The position numbers and the translations under genes were made by a program. A stretch of 64,000 bases of DNA from Nevskiales bacterium (GTDB taxonomy: Bacteria; Pseudomonadota; Gammaproteobacteria; Nevskiales; Nevskiaceae), in NCBI GenBank assembly GCA_028698335.1, contig JAQVDP010000004.1, forward strand, positions 186,001 to 250,000, read 5' to 3'. Of the stretch, positions 1 to 10,122 are shown one piece after another; position 1 is the first letter of the stretch, and the number at the start of each line of letters is the position of its first letter. The notes under the pieces are model-generated. The model was not told where the DNA came from. It saw nothing but the letters and a program-made list of their open reading frames with translations, and searched no databases.

Positions 1-55
1 GCGCATGGGCGGCGGACTCGACGCCGCGGAGCTGGATACCGGAGTGCAGCAGTGA
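1..55 (+). CDS. C-terminal end of an upstream gene (probably sufD), partial
   Basis: Only the last 17 codons of a plus-strand reading frame are inside the window, ending in TGA at 53-55. The stop overlaps the GTG start of sufS in a GTGA arrangement, so the two genes are probably translationally coupled. In suf operons the gene before sufS is usually sufD, the scaffold partner of SufB and SufC in Fe-S cluster assembly. The 17 residues visible are too few to identify it, so the name rests on position alone. Confidence 0.4.
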   Translation, partial: RMGGGLDAAELDTGVQQ

Positions 56-1260
56 CGCAACTGAAACTCGACGCCATTCGTGCCGATTTTCCGATCCTTT
101 CCGAGGTCATCCACGGCAAGCGCCTCGCCTATCTCGACAACGCCGCCACGACGCAGAAACCGGAGGCCGTACTCGGTGCGCTGGACGGTTACTACCGGCA
201 CGCCAACGCCAATGTGCATCGTGCCGTGCACGAACTGGCGGCCCGTGCGACGAAGGCCTACGAAGGCGCACGCGACCGCATCGCCAGCTGGTTCAACGCC
301 GGGCGCGAGGAAATCGTGTTCACCCGCGGGACCACCGACGCAATCAATCTGGTTGCCCGCAGCTTTCTGCAGCCCCGGCTCGAACCCGGCGACGAGGTGC
401 TCGTCACGACGATGGAACATCACTCCAACATCGTGCCCTGGCAGCTCGCCGGCGCCCGTACCGTCGCCGCGCCGATCAACGACGCCGGCGAGCTCGACGT
501 CGACGCTTGGCGCGGCATGCTCAATGCCCGCACCAAGCTGGTCGCCGTGGTGCACGCCTCGAACTCGCTGGGCACGATCAATCCGATCGCCGACCTGATC
601 CGGGAGGCGCACGCGCGTGGCATCCCCGTGCTGGTCGATGGCGCACAGGCCGCCGCCCACATCGCCGTCGACGTGCGCGCGCTGGACGTCGACTTCTATG
701 CCTGCTCGGCCCACAAGTTCTACGGACCGACCGGCTTCGGCGTGCTCTACGGCAAGCGCGAGCACCTCGAGGCGATGCCGCCGTTGCAGGGCGGCGGCGA
801 CATGATCGACACGGTGTCGTTCGACGGCAGCACCTGGAACGAGCTGCCGTACAAGTTCGAGGCCGGCACACCGGATATCGCCGGCGCCATCGGAGCGGGC
901 GCCGCACTCGACTATCTGGCGGGCGTCGGACTGCAGGCGGCGGCGGCGCATGAACACGAGCTGCTCGGATACGCGACCGAGCGCATGCAGTCGGTTCCGG
1001 GCCTGCGCCTGATCGGGACCGCCGCCAACAAAGGGGGCATCCTCGCCTTCGTGATGGACTGCGCTCACCCGCACGACATCGGCAGTATCCTCGACCAGGC
1101 CGGTGTCGCCATCCGCACCGGGCACCATTGCACCATGCCGCTGATGCGGCGCTTCGAGGTTCCGGCCACGGCGCGGGCGTCGCTGGCGCTCTACAACGGC
1201 ACCGACGATGTCGATCAGCTGGTCGACGCGCTGCATACGGTCGTGCGCCTGTTCGCCTAG
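52..1260 (+). CDS. sufS: SufS-type cysteine desulfurase
   Basis: PLP-dependent cysteine desulfurase of the SufS/CsdA group (group II), 402 aa, which takes sulfur from cysteine and passes it to the SufBCD scaffold for Fe-S cluster assembly in the cytoplasm. The PLP lysine lies in SAHKFYGPTG (K222). The catalytic cysteine lies in RTGHHCTMP (C360), inside the short loop typical of SufS rather than the longer IscS loop. Length is normal for the family (about 405-415). It starts at a GTG that overlaps the stop of the preceding gene. No sufE, sufU or sufT follows directly, so the sulfur-acceptor partner must lie upstream or elsewhere. A GC-rich 116-bp gap without a clear terminator separates it from the next gene. 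Confidence 0.95.
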   Translation: MTQLKLDAIRADFPILSEVIHGKRLAYLDNAATTQKPEAVLGALDGYYRHANANVHRAVHELAARATKAYEGARDRIASWFNAGREEIVFTRGTTDAINLVARSFLQPRLEPGDEVLVTTMEHHSNIVPWQLAGARTVAAPINDAGELDVDAWRGMLNARTKLVAVVHASNSLGTINPIADLIREAHARGIPVLVDGAQAAAHIAVDVRALDVDFYACSAHKFYGPTGFGVLYGKREHLEAMPPLQGGGDMIDTVSFDGSTWNELPYKFEAGTPDIAGAIGAGAALDYLAGVGLQAAAAHEHELLGYATERMQSVPGLRLIGTAANKGGILAFVMDCAHPHDIGSILDQAGVAIRTGHHCTMPLMRRFEVPATARASLALYNGTDDVDQLVDALHTVVRLFA

Positions 1261-1376
1261 ACAAAAGCGGCCGCCCGGTCGCCCCGGCCGCGCCGCCCCG
1301 CATCACGGCGGTGCCGTGGGCACTGTGTCATCATGGCCAATCCAATGTTCACCGAGCTTGCTAGGCTTTTCCGGGC

Positions 1377-4300
1377 ATGACAGGGGCACGCGATTCGCAC
1401 ATTGCCGATGCGGGCATCACCGCTGCCCGACGCGGTTTCAGCCTGTACGCCAAGGCCGGCGTGCTGCTGGTGGTGCTCGCCCTGGCAGTCGCCGCCGGGC
1501 TTGCGTTCCTCAACCATCAGCTGTTGCTGCGCCCGTTGACGGAAGATCAGCAGCGCTACGAGATCGAGTCGGCGCTGCGGATCAAGCAGCAGCTGGGCGC
1601 ACTGCTCGGTCAGACCGAGGCGACCGCATCGATGCTTTCGCAGGTTGCCGGCGCCGGGACGGACCCGGCGCAGATGCAGCCGACCCCCGACATCCTAATC
1701 AGCGACGGCGCCGCGCGCCGGTCCGTGGTCGGCGTGGGGCTATGGCCGGAGATGCGCAACGATGACGCGCCGCGGCGCAGCCGTTACTGGCTGTGGACCG
1801 CGGACGGCGACGTCCGCTTGCGGACCGACTACAACGATCGCCGGGTCGCCCCCTATTTCCATGAGTCCTGGTATACGCCCGCGCGTTACGCGGCGCCCCG
1901 GCACTGCGCTTGGACCGCTCCGTACCGGCACCCCCTGGCACAGAAGCCCGTGGTCACCTGTGCGATGCCGATCCGGCACCGCGGAACGTTCTCGGGCGTG
2001 ATCACCGTCGACATCGACGTCGCCGCGCTCAACCGCATCATGGCCGAAGGCCTCCCGAACGAGCCGGCCTACTCCCTGCTGCTGACCGCGGACAACCACA
2101 TCATCGCCACCTCGCCCAGGGCACAGCAGGCCTATGCGGGGTTCTCCCGCAGCCCCGAACTGCGCCAGCAGGCACGCAACCTCGCGGAACTGGCGCAGCA
2201 GGACCGGCGCTACAACCCGCTGGCACTGGCGCTACACGCCGAATGGCAGGCGTTGATGTCGGCGGCACAGGCCGCCGAGGTCTTCGACGCAAGCACGCGG
2301 TCCAGGCTGCAGAACGACACCCGCGCGCTGTCGGCAGCGGACGCCGACACGATTCTTGCGATTCTGGCGGCGAACCGCTCCGACGCGCTGACGACGACCG
2401 AGGCGCTGCCGTGGAAGTCGCTGCCGGACGACGCGGTATTCGGGACTCCGGTCTTCACCTGGTTGCTGGAACTGCCCGGCACACGCTGGCGTCTGTTGCG
2501 GGTCACCGAAGCCGACAAGGGCTACAGCGCGCTGGAGCGGATGTTTGGACACCAGCGCCTCCTCGCCGGTGCGTTTCTGCTGGCGGCCTTCCTGTCCGCC
2601 TATCTGCTGTTGACGCGCTGGGTCCTGCGACCGGTTCGCGACCTGGCGGACCGCGTCAGTTCGACCAAGTCCCTGCACGACCTGTTGTTGACCCTGGATG
2701 AGTCCGGCAGCGGCGAAGTCAGCCAGATCGCACGGGGATACAACGATCACATGCGCCAGTTGCGGGAGCTGGCCAACCAGAGCAGCAGCGCCAGCGAGCA
2801 GCTTGCCAAGGAGGCCGCCGAGCGGCGTCTGGCCAACGAGCTCGCCGACCTGCAACGTGGCCGCGTGTACGGGCTGCTCAATGCACTGGACGATGCCGTC
2901 CTGATCATCGGCGCCAGCGGCCGGGTGGAGCTGGCCAGCCCCTCGGCACTCAAGCTGCTGGGCGTCAAGCGCGACGAGCTGCTCGACCGCCCCCTCAATG
3001 AAGTCGTCCGCCTCAACATCGCCGGCACCACGCTGTCGGACCTGGCCAGTCACGTCCTCAGACAGAACCGCAAACTCGAATACCACGAGGACGCGCTCCT
3101 CGCCACCAGCAGCGGCGAAATCTCGGTCAAGGTCGTCATCGCACCGGTTTTCGGAAAAGGCGGCCGCGCGCTCGGCACGCTGCTGATCCTCAGTGAGGTC
3201 GGGCGCCATCGCCGGGCGGAGTCTTCGCAGGGTCAGGCAATCGATCCGATCAGTGGCCTCCCCGGTCGGATCGCGCTGGATCACAGACTCCGACGGATGC
3301 TCGACACCGCGGCCGTGGTGCCGGCCCACCACGCCCTCCTCCAGCTCGACGTCGACCGCCTGCAGGACGTCAACGACGCGCTGGGTCGCAGCAGCGGCGA
3401 CGAGCTGCTCGCCAAGCTGGGCGAACTTCTGGTGCTGGAAACCCAGCGCGTCGGTTCGGTCTTCCATCTCGGCGGCGACCAGTACGCCGTCGTCGTCGGC
3501 AACATCGATGCCGCTGGCGCCTGCGCCTTCGCCGAGGAACTGCGCGAAGCCGTGTCGCGCCAACCCGTTCGTCTCAACGACCGCTCACAGCCGATCACCG
3601 TCAGCGTCGGGGTCGCCCCATTCGGCTCGCTGCCGAGCGACAATCCGGCCGCGGTCGTCGATCGCGCCGAGGCCGCATGCGCGGCGGCCAAGCTCGCCGG
3701 CCGCAATCAGGTGGTCCAGTACGAGCCGGAGCTGCACGCCAAGTCACTGGCGGTCGATGACAAGATCTGGATCCGGCGCATCCGCAACGGCCTGCAGCAG
3801 AACCTGTTCCACCTGACATCGCAGCACGTCGATGCGTCCGCCCAGCACGGCAGCGAGGGCAAGGTGTTCGAGATCCTGCTGGCGCTCGAGGACGAGGAAG
3901 GCTTCTGGAACGAGGCCAAATCCTTCGTGTCCGCGGCCGAACGCCATCATCTCAGCGGCGAGATGGACCGCTGGGTGATCAGCCATCTGTTGCGCAAGCT
4001 TTCCGCCAGTCGCAGCGTCTGCGACACCCTGTCGTACGCCGTCGTCCGGCTCTCCGCGCTGTCGCTCGCGGACCGGCAGTTTCTCGACTACGTCGTCGAG
4101 CAACTGGCCGAGCACGACCAGGTCGAGGCCTCCAAGCTCTGCTTCGAAGTCCGCGAAGAAGCGGTATTGGAACATCCGGCGCAGGCGCAGACCTTCTTCA
4201 GGGCGGCCGCGGCGATTGGCTGCCGACTCTGCGTCGGCAACTTCCACAGCACCCGGGTGGCCGATCTGTCGCTGCTGCGCGCGCTGCCACTGAATCTGAT

Positions 4301-4529
4301 CAAGATCAACGCCTCGAGTTTTCCCAACCTCGAGCAGGATCCGGTGGAGCAGTTCCTGGCCGAATCCACGGTGCGCCTGGCGCGCACCCTCGGCAAGCGC
4401 GTCGTCGTCTCGCAGATCGAGGCCCCGTGGCAGCTCAGCGCCTGGCGCAAACTCGGCTGCGACTACTACGTCGGCAATGCCATCGCACGTCCTTCGCCGA
4501 TCCTGTTCATGGAGCCACAGCGCGGCTAG
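1377..4529 (+). CDS. Membrane sensor protein with PAS and degenerate GGDEF-EAL domains
   Basis: Protein of 1050 aa. Visible in order: a short cytoplasmic N-terminus; TM1 at about 25-47; a periplasmic sensor region of about 340 residues that looks Cache-like; TM2 at about 394-413; a HAMP-like linker to about 475; a coiled coil; a PAS domain at about 497-600; a GGDEF domain with GGDQY at 699-703; an EAL-like domain from about 800. The GGDEF signature is altered at its last two positions. The EAL domain lacks the EAL triad (the matching stretch reads EILLAL), has GNFHST where active enzymes have DDFGTG, and IKIN instead of KID. It is therefore probably not an active phosphodiesterase and perhaps not a cyclase. 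It may be a c-di-GMP receptor or a CsrD-like factor. It converges on recJ with only 24 bp between the stop codons. Confidence 0.85.
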   Translation: MTGARDSHIADAGITAARRGFSLYAKAGVLLVVLALAVAAGLAFLNHQLLLRPLTEDQQRYEIESALRIKQQLGALLGQTEATASMLSQVAGAGTDPAQMQPTPDILISDGAARRSVVGVGLWPEMRNDDAPRRSRYWLWTADGDVRLRTDYNDRRVAPYFHESWYTPARYAAPRHCAWTAPYRHPLAQKPVVTCAMPIRHRGTFSGVITVDIDVAALNRIMAEGLPNEPAYSLLLTADNHIIATSPRAQQAYAGFSRSPELRQQARNLAELAQQDRRYNPLALALHAEWQALMSAAQAAEVFDASTRSRLQNDTRALSAADADTILAILAANRSDALTTTEALPWKSLPDDAVFGTPVFTWLLELPGTRWRLLRVTEADKGYSALERMFGHQRLLAGAFLLAAFLSAYLLLTRWVLRPVRDLADRVSSTKSLHDLLLTLDESGSGEVSQIARGYNDHMRQLRELANQSSSASEQLAKEAAERRLANELADLQRGRVYGLLNALDDAVLIIGASGRVELASPSALKLLGVKRDELLDRPLNEVVRLNIAGTTLSDLASHVLRQNRKLEYHEDALLATSSGEISVKVVIAPVFGKGGRALGTLLILSEVGRHRRAESSQGQAIDPISGLPGRIALDHRLRRMLDTAAVVPAHHALLQLDVDRLQDVNDALGRSSGDELLAKLGELLVLETQRVGSVFHLGGDQYAVVVGNIDAAGACAFAEELREAVSRQPVRLNDRSQPITVSVGVAPFGSLPSDNPAAVVDRAEAACAAAKLAGRNQVVQYEPELHAKSLAVDDKIWIRRIRNGLQQNLFHLTSQHVDASAQHGSEGKVFEILLALEDEEGFWNEAKSFVSAAERHHLSGEMDRWVISHLLRKLSASRSVCDTLSYAVVRLSALSLADRQFLDYVVEQLAEHDQVEASKLCFEVREEAVLEHPAQAQTFFRAAAAIGCRLCVGNFHSTRVADLSLLRALPLNLIKINASSFPNLEQDPVEQFLAESTVRLARTLGKRVVVSQIEAPWQLSAWRKLGCDYYVGNAIARPSPILFMEPQRG

Positions 4530-4553
4530 CCGGGCGCTCGACGCATCCTGGCC

Positions 4554-6284
4554 CTACGCCGGCTCCAGGTGGATCACGCGCAGATTCAGGGCCTCGAGCC
4601 CGCGATACCGGTTCACGGTCGGGACGTAAGCCACCCGCACCTGCCCACCGGCACACAGCGACTGCGCGCCGTCGAAGTGAATGGCCTCGACCACGGCGCC
4701 GTCATCCGCCGTCGCCAGGCGATACCGCACATGACGACCGTCGCTGCCGACCGGACGCGCATCGATGACGCTGAAGTCGTTGTCGAACGCAGGCTCGGGG
4801 CAGCCCTGCCCCCAGGGGCCGGCACGCTCCAGCGTCAGCGCGGTGTCGAGCGTCAGTTCCTCCGCCGCCAGTGGACCATCGGTTTCGATGACGCGCTGCA
4901 GCTGATCGGGCTCGACCACCGACGCGCATGCAGCGTCGAAGGCGCGTTCGAACGCCGCCAGATCGGCTTCGGCCAGCGACAGACCGGCGGCCATCGCATG
5001 TCCGCCGAATCGCAGGATCAGACCAGGCTGGCGGGCGTCGACCGCGGCCAGAACGTCACGCAGGTGGACGCCGGGGATCGAACGTCCGGAGCCCTTGAGC
5101 TCGCCGGCGGCCTGCGCCCTGGCGAACGCGACCACCGGGCGATGCCGCGCCTCCTTCAGGCGCGAAGCGACCAGACCGACGACACCTTCGTGCCAGTCCG
5201 GATGGAACACCGTCAGCCCGACGCCGGCGGCCCCGACCAGTTCCAGCGCGTCGAAATGCATCTGTTCCTGGATTTCGCGGCGGTCCCGGTTGAAGCGCTC
5301 CAGAGACTGCGCACGCGGTTCGGCGGCAGCCGCCGAATCCGCCAGCAGACATTCGATGCCGACGCGCATATCGTCGAGCCGCCCGGCGGCGTTGAGGCGC
5401 GGACCGATCCCGAAGCCGATATCCGCAGCGGTCAGGTGCGCCGGAAGGCGCCCGGCCGCGCGCAGCAGCGCCATGACCCCGGGGCGGGTTCGCCCCGCCC
5501 GGATGCGGCGCAGTCCCTGTTCGACCAGAATCCGGTTGTTGTGGTCCAGCCGGACCACATCCGCCACCGTCCCGATCGCCACCAGGTCCAGCAGCTCCGC
5601 CAGGTTGGGACCGTTGCCACCGCCGAAAGCGCCCTCGTCACGCAACCGGGCGCGCAGCGCCAGCAACACGTAGAACATGACGCCGACGCCGGCCAGATGC
5701 TTCGATGCGAATGCACAGCCCGGCTGGTTCGGATTGACGATGGCGTCGGCGGGAACCGCCGCGGCACCCGGCAGGTGATGATCGGTGACGATGACGCTGA
5801 CGCCGGCACGGCGCGCGCGCTCGACCCCGGCGTGGCTGCTGATCCCGTTGTCGACGGTCACCAGCACCTGCGCACCGAGCGCGATGGCCTCGTCCGCCAG
5901 CGCAGGAGACAGGCCGTATCCCATGCGGAACCGGTCCGGGACGACATACTGCACGTCCGCTGCGCCGAGCGCGCGCAGGCCCAGCACGGCGACGCTCGTC
6001 GCCGTCGCGCCATCGGCATCGTAGTCACCCGCGATGACGATGCGCTCGCGGTCGCGGATCGCCTGCGCCAGACGCGCGGCGGCGGCGTCGATTCCGAGCA
6101 GACCGCCCGGCGCCAGCAGCTGGGAGAGTTCGAGCCCAAGGTCGCCCTGACCGAAGCCCCGGGCCGCGTAGACCCGCCGCAAAACCGGATGCAGCTGCTC
6201 CGGCAAGCGCTCCGGCTGTCCCGGAGGACGGCGTCGAAGCTCTGGGGATTCCGGACTCACGGGACCGACCGGCGCCGCCGTCAC
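4554..6284 (-). CDS. recJ: Single-stranded-DNA-specific exonuclease RecJ
   Basis: Processive 5'-3' exonuclease on single-stranded DNA, used in RecF-pathway recombination, mismatch repair and base excision repair. The 576-aa length matches E. coli RecJ (577). The DHH phosphoesterase core shows AGDYDADG near the N-terminus and the signature VTDHH, followed by a DHHA1 region with GGHAMAAG and a C-terminal OB-like part. The start is a GTG at 6284, 19 bp after the thrC stop, so it is probably cotranscribed with hom-thrC. In E. coli recJ lies near prfB and lysS. I cannot see a separate promoter or terminator. Confidence 0.95.
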   Translation of the reverse strand: MTAAPVGPVSPESPELRRRPPGQPERLPEQLHPVLRRVYAARGFGQGDLGLELSQLLAPGGLLGIDAAAARLAQAIRDRERIVIAGDYDADGATATSVAVLGLRALGAADVQYVVPDRFRMGYGLSPALADEAIALGAQVLVTVDNGISSHAGVERARRAGVSVIVTDHHLPGAAAVPADAIVNPNQPGCAFASKHLAGVGVMFYVLLALRARLRDEGAFGGGNGPNLAELLDLVAIGTVADVVRLDHNNRILVEQGLRRIRAGRTRPGVMALLRAAGRLPAHLTAADIGFGIGPRLNAAGRLDDMRVGIECLLADSAAAAEPRAQSLERFNRDRREIQEQMHFDALELVGAAGVGLTVFHPDWHEGVVGLVASRLKEARHRPVVAFARAQAAGELKGSGRSIPGVHLRDVLAAVDARQPGLILRFGGHAMAAGLSLAEADLAAFERAFDAACASVVEPDQLQRVIETDGPLAAEELTLDTALTLERAGPWGQGCPEPAFDNDFSVIDARPVGSDGRHVRYRLATADDGAVVEAIHFDGAQSLCAGGQVRVAYVPTVNRYRGLEALNLRVIHLEPA

Positions 6285-6303
6285 CCGCGGCGACGTGACG
6301 TGC

Positions 6304-7425
6304 TCAGCGCAGGTGTTCGAGCAGCGCCCGCTCGACGTCTGCGCGCATCGCGGGAACCCGGATCAGGTCCTTCAGACCGTCCTTCATGACGATATCCGGA
6401 TCCTTGAGACCGTTTCCGGTCAGGGTGCAGACGACCGTCGAACCGGCGGCGATCTTGCCGGCCTTGATGTCACGCAGCGCACCGCAGAGCGAGGTCGCCG
6501 ACGCCGGCTCGCAGAAGACGCCTTCGCTGCGGGCCAGCATCGACTGCGTCGCGAGAATTTCCTCGTCGCTGCATTCGTCGAACCAGCCTTCGGACTCCTT
6601 CTGCACCGTCCAGGCCCGGTCCCATGATTGCGGATTGCCGATGCGGATGGCCGTGGCGACCGTCTCCGGATGCTCGACCGGGCCGCCGCGCATGAACGGC
6701 GCGGAACCCGATGCCTGATAGCCCACCATCCTGGGCCGGTTCGACGCGCAGGGACTGCCGAGAAAATCGCACTGCCCCTCGCACAGCGCACAGGCCTGCG
6801 TCGTGGCCCCGGCCATCTCGCAATAGCCGATCCAGTGGGCGGTGATGTTGCCGGCATTGCCGACCGGCAGGCAGTGATAGTCCGGCGCGCGTCCGAGTTC
6901 CTCGATGATCTCGAAGGCTGCGGTCTTCTGCCCCTGCAGGCGGTACGGATTGATCGAATTGACGATCGCGACGGGCGCGGTCTCGGCCACTTCCTTGACC
7001 AGGCGCATGCCATCGTCGAAGTTGCCCTGGATCTGCACGACGACGGCGCCATGCACAATGGCCTGGGCCAGCTTGCCCAGTGCGATCTTGCCCTCGGGAA
7101 TCAGCACGAATGCGGTGATGCCGGCACGCGCCGCGTAGGCGGCGGCCGCCGCCGAAGTGTTCCCGGTGGACGCACAGATGATCGCGCGAGATCCCTCGTG
7201 CACCGCCTGCGTGACCGCGACCGTCATGCCGCGATCCTTGAACGAGCCGGTCGGATTGAGCCCTTCGAACTTGACGTAGAGCTCGCCCTCGAATCCGATC
7301 TGGCGCTCGACATTGTGCAGGCGGATCAGCGGCGTCCGCCCTTCTCCAAGCGAAATGGCCTTGACGTCGTCAGCGAACGGCAGGCGGTCACGATAGTGTT
7401 CGATCAGTCCGGTGTAGCGATTCAT
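6304..7425 (-). CDS. thrC: Threonine synthase
   Basis: PLP-dependent enzyme making L-threonine from O-phospho-L-homoserine. With the ATG at 7425 the protein has 373 aa, which fits the shorter Bacillus-like threonine synthase clade rather than the 428-469 aa E. coli or Pseudomonas type. The PLP lysine is in TGSFKDRGM, and STGNTSAAAAAYAARAG is the usual phosphate-binding stretch. The frame stays open to 7467, but the extra residues are basic and unlike the family; MNRYTGLIEHYRDRLP is the typical beginning, with a weak GGAA ribosome site. It follows hom by 46 bp, giving the last two steps of threonine synthesis in one operon (homoserine kinase is not here). Confidence 0.95.
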   Translation of the reverse strand: MNRYTGLIEHYRDRLPFADDVKAISLGEGRTPLIRLHNVERQIGFEGELYVKFEGLNPTGSFKDRGMTVAVTQAVHEGSRAIICASTGNTSAAAAAYAARAGITAFVLIPEGKIALGKLAQAIVHGAVVVQIQGNFDDGMRLVKEVAETAPVAIVNSINPYRLQGQKTAAFEIIEELGRAPDYHCLPVGNAGNITAHWIGYCEMAGATTQACALCEGQCDFLGSPCASNRPRMVGYQASGSAPFMRGGPVEHPETVATAIRIGNPQSWDRAWTVQKESEGWFDECSDEEILATQSMLARSEGVFCEPASATSLCGALRDIKAGKIAAGSTVVCTLTGNGLKDPDIVMKDGLKDLIRVPAMRADVERALLEHLR

Positions 7426-7471
7426 GATTCGGTTCCACGGGCATCGCCGGCGGCGATGCACAGTCAATGAT

Positions 7472-8785
7472 TCAGTCGAGCTTCTCGACGCGCAGGCTCA
7501 CAGCGCTGCCGTGCACGAACGGCAGCGCCTGCATCTCGGCCACCGCCCCCTCGAAGTGATGTTGCGGGATCACCGAGGTGATCAGCGCGACGATGGCATC
7601 GTCACCGCCGCGCGGCTCACGCTGCAGGATGGCTTCGACGCTGATGTCGTGGCTGGCGAGGATCGCCGTCAACTGTGACAGCACGCCCGGCTCGTCGGCC
7701 ACCTGCAGGCGCAGATAGAACGCGCTGGCGGCATCGCGAACCGGCATGACCGGAAGTGCCTTCAGGGCCTCCGGCTGGAACGCCAGCGGCGGCACCGCCT
7801 GTTCGGGCGCCGCATCCAGTGCGCGGGCCACGTCGACGATATCGGCGATCACGGCGGATGCGGTGGCGTTGCCACCGGCGCCGGCGCCGTAGAAGCCCAC
7901 TTGGCCGACCGCATTACCGTGCACGACCACCGAATTGAGCACGCCGTCGACCTTCGCCAGCAGGGTGTCGTCGGGAATCAGGGTCGGATGCACGCGCAGC
8001 TCGACGCCGGCACCACCGCGCTTGGCGATCCCGAGCAGCTTGATCCGATAGCCGAAGACCTGCGCGATCTTGATGTCCTCGGGGGTGACACCGCGGATGC
8101 CTTCGACCGAAATCTTGTCGAAGCACAGCGGAATACCGAAAGCGATCGAGGCCAGAATCGCCAGCTTGTGCGCGGCATCGATCCCTTCGACGTCGAAGGT
8201 GGGATCGGCTTCGGCGTAGCCCAGCTTCTGCGCGACCGCAAGGGCGCCGTCGAAGGACTCTCCCTTCTCGGTCATCTGCGTCAGGATGTAATTGCAGGTA
8301 CCGTTGATGATGCCGGCGACGGTATCGATGACATTGCCGGCGAGGCCTTCGCGGATCGCCTTGACGATCGGAATGCCGCCGGCAACCGCCGCCTCGAAGG
8401 CGACAGCCACGTTCTGCGCGCGCGCCGCCTCGAAGATCTCGTTGCCGCCTTCGGCCAGCAGCGCCTTGTTCGCCGTGACCACCGGCTTGCCGCGCGCGAT
8501 CGCGGCCAGCGTCGCCTCGCGCGCCACGGTCTGACCGCCGATGAGCTCGACGACGATATCCACGTCCGCTTCGCGCGCCAGCGCAACCGCGTCCTGCCAC
8601 AGCTTGACCGTCCCGGTGTCGCAGTCGCGTTGCCGGGTCAGATCGCGCGCCGACGCGTCGGTGACGATGACCGGCCGGCCGACCCGGCGCTGGATTTCCT
8701 CGGCGTTGCCCTGCAGCAGGCGCAAGACGCCCTGCCCGACGGTGCCGAGGCCGATGACCCCGACGCGTACAGCCTGATCACTCAC
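7472..8785 (-). CDS. hom: Homoserine dehydrogenase with C-terminal ACT domain
   Basis: NAD(P)H-dependent reduction of aspartate semialdehyde to homoserine, the branch point to threonine and methionine. 437 aa. The N-terminal Rossmann motif is [12 protein letters not shown]. The catalytic domain carries [14 protein letters not shown] and the [16 protein letters not shown] region. A C-terminal ACT domain ([17 protein letters not shown], about 355-430) suggests allosteric feedback by threonine. It is a monofunctional enzyme, not fused to aspartokinase as in E. coli ThrA. The GTG start at 8785 overlaps the alaC stop by 4 bp (GTGA), so translation is probably coupled in an alaC-hom-thrC-recJ operon. 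Confidence 0.96.
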   Translation of the reverse strand: MSDQAVRVGVIGLGTVGQGVLRLLQGNAEEIQRRVGRPVIVTDASARDLTRQRDCDTGTVKLWQDAVALAREADVDIVVELIGGQTVAREATLAAIARGKPVVTANKALLAEGGNEIFEAARAQNVAVAFEAAVAGGIPIVKAIREGLAGNVIDTVAGIINGTCNYILTQMTEKGESFDGALAVAQKLGYAEADPTFDVEGIDAAHKLAILASIAFGIPLCFDKISVEGIRGVTPEDIKIAQVFGYRIKLLGIAKRGGAGVELRVHPTLIPDDTLLAKVDGVLNSVVVHGNAVGQVGFYGAGAGGNATASAVIADIVDVARALDAAPEQAVPPLAFQPEALKALPVMPVRDAASAFYLRLQVADEPGVLSQLTAILASHDISVEAILQREPRGGDDAIVALITSVIPQHHFEGAVAEMQALPFVHGSAVSLRVEKLD

Positions 8786-10014
8786 GTATTGGTCCTCTTG
8801 AGCATGCGCTTGATGCCGCGGATCGCCTGCCGCGTGCGATGCTCGTTTTCAATCAGGGCGAAGCGCACGTGCGTATCGCCGTATTCGCCGAAGCCGATGC
8901 CGGGCGAGACCGCAACCTTGGCCTCGTCCATCAGGCGCTTGGAGAACTCGAGCGAGCCCAGCTCGCGGAACGGCTCCGGAATCTCGGCCCATACGAACAT
9001 CGTCGCCTTGGGCTTCTCGACCTTCCAGCCGGCCGCGTTGAGGCCGTCGCAGAGAACGTCGCGCCGCGACCGGTACATTTCGCAGATCTCGCCGACGCAG
9101 TCCTGCGGGCCCTCCAGCGCGGAGATCGCCGCGACCTGCACCGGCGTGAACATGCCGTAGTCGAGGTAGGACTTGATCCGCGCGAGCGCGCCGACCAGCG
9201 TCGGGTTGCCGCACATGAAACCGACGCGCCAACCCGGCATGTTGTAGGACTTCGACAGCGTAAACGACTCCACGGCAATGTCCTTGGCTCCCGGCACCTG
9301 CAGCACCGACGGCGCGGTATAGCCGTCGAAGACGATGTCGGCGTACGCCAGATCATGGACCAGCCAGATCTGGTGCTCGCGGCACAGGGCCACGGCCTTC
9401 TCGAAAAAGCCCAGATCGACGCACTGGGTGGTCGGGTTGCCCGGAAAGTTGAGGATCAGCATCTTCGGCGCGGGCCAGGTCTCCTTGATCGCGCGCTCGA
9501 GCTCCTCGAAGAAGTCGACCTCCGGCGTCAGCCGGACATGGCGCACGTCGGCGCCGGCCAGAACCACCCCATAGGGATGGATCGGATAGGCGGGATTCGG
9601 GACCAGTACCACGTCGCCGGCTGACAATGTGGCGAACGCCAGATGCGCCAGCCCTTCCTTCGAACCGATCGTCGCGATGACCTCGGAATCGGGATCGAGA
9701 TCGACGTCGTAGCGGCGCTTGTACCAGTTCGCCATCGCCCGGCGCAGACGCGGAACGCCCTTGGACACCGAGTACCGATGGGTATGCGTCCCTTCCTCGT
9801 TGAGGTGTTCCGGCTTGACGTAGTCCGAGTCGGTGCCGCGCACCGCCGCCTCGACCAGCTTGTCGACGATATGCTTCGGCGTCGGCTGGTCCGGATTGCC
9901 CATGCTGAAGTCGATGACGTCGTCGCCGCGAGCTCGGGCCGCCTTCTTCATCTCAGCTACGACATTGAAGACGTATGGCGGCAGGCGCTGGATGCGCGGA
10001 AAGACTGTATTCAC
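8782..10014 (-). CDS. alaC: Alanine aminotransferase AlaC-type (class I/II)
   Basis: PLP aminotransferase of fold type I, 410 aa from the GTG at 10014, closely resembling E. coli AlaC (YfdZ), which makes alanine from pyruvate and glutamate. Characteristic stretches include RLPPYVFN near the start, [33 protein letters not shown], the PLP lysine in SKSYNMPGW, and [18 protein letters not shown] near the end. The frame is open to 10098, but the upstream residues are an Arg/Pro-rich run unlike the family, so [13 protein letters not shown] is taken as the true start. An alaC-hom-thrC order is common in beta- and gammaproteobacteria. The 108-bp gap to nlpD probably holds the operon promoter, though I see no convincing hexamers. 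Confidence 0.92.
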   Translation of the reverse strand: MNTVFPRIQRLPPYVFNVVAEMKKAARARGDDVIDFSMGNPDQPTPKHIVDKLVEAAVRGTDSDYVKPEHLNEEGTHTHRYSVSKGVPRLRRAMANWYKRRYDVDLDPDSEVIATIGSKEGLAHLAFATLSAGDVVLVPNPAYPIHPYGVVLAGADVRHVRLTPEVDFFEELERAIKETWPAPKMLILNFPGNPTTQCVDLGFFEKAVALCREHQIWLVHDLAYADIVFDGYTAPSVLQVPGAKDIAVESFTLSKSYNMPGWRVGFMCGNPTLVGALARIKSYLDYGMFTPVQVAAISALEGPQDCVGEICEMYRSRRDVLCDGLNAAGWKVEKPKATMFVWAEIPEPFRELGSLEFSKRLMDEAKVAVSPGIGFGEYGDTHVRFALIENEHRTRQAIRGIKRMLKRTNT

Positions 10015-10122
10015 GGGAGTTCTGCGGCGTCGAGGCCTACGCGGAATGCGAGGCGCAAAAGGGGCGCGTATTAAATCAATTCGACCGGACGGCCGCAACA
10101 GAACGCGCGGGCATGCCCCGGC

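Noticed and set aside
1325-1331. Single GTGTCAT heptamer upstream of the GGDEF-EAL gene
   Set aside because: No partner repeat at 11 bp on either side, so it is not a Pho box.
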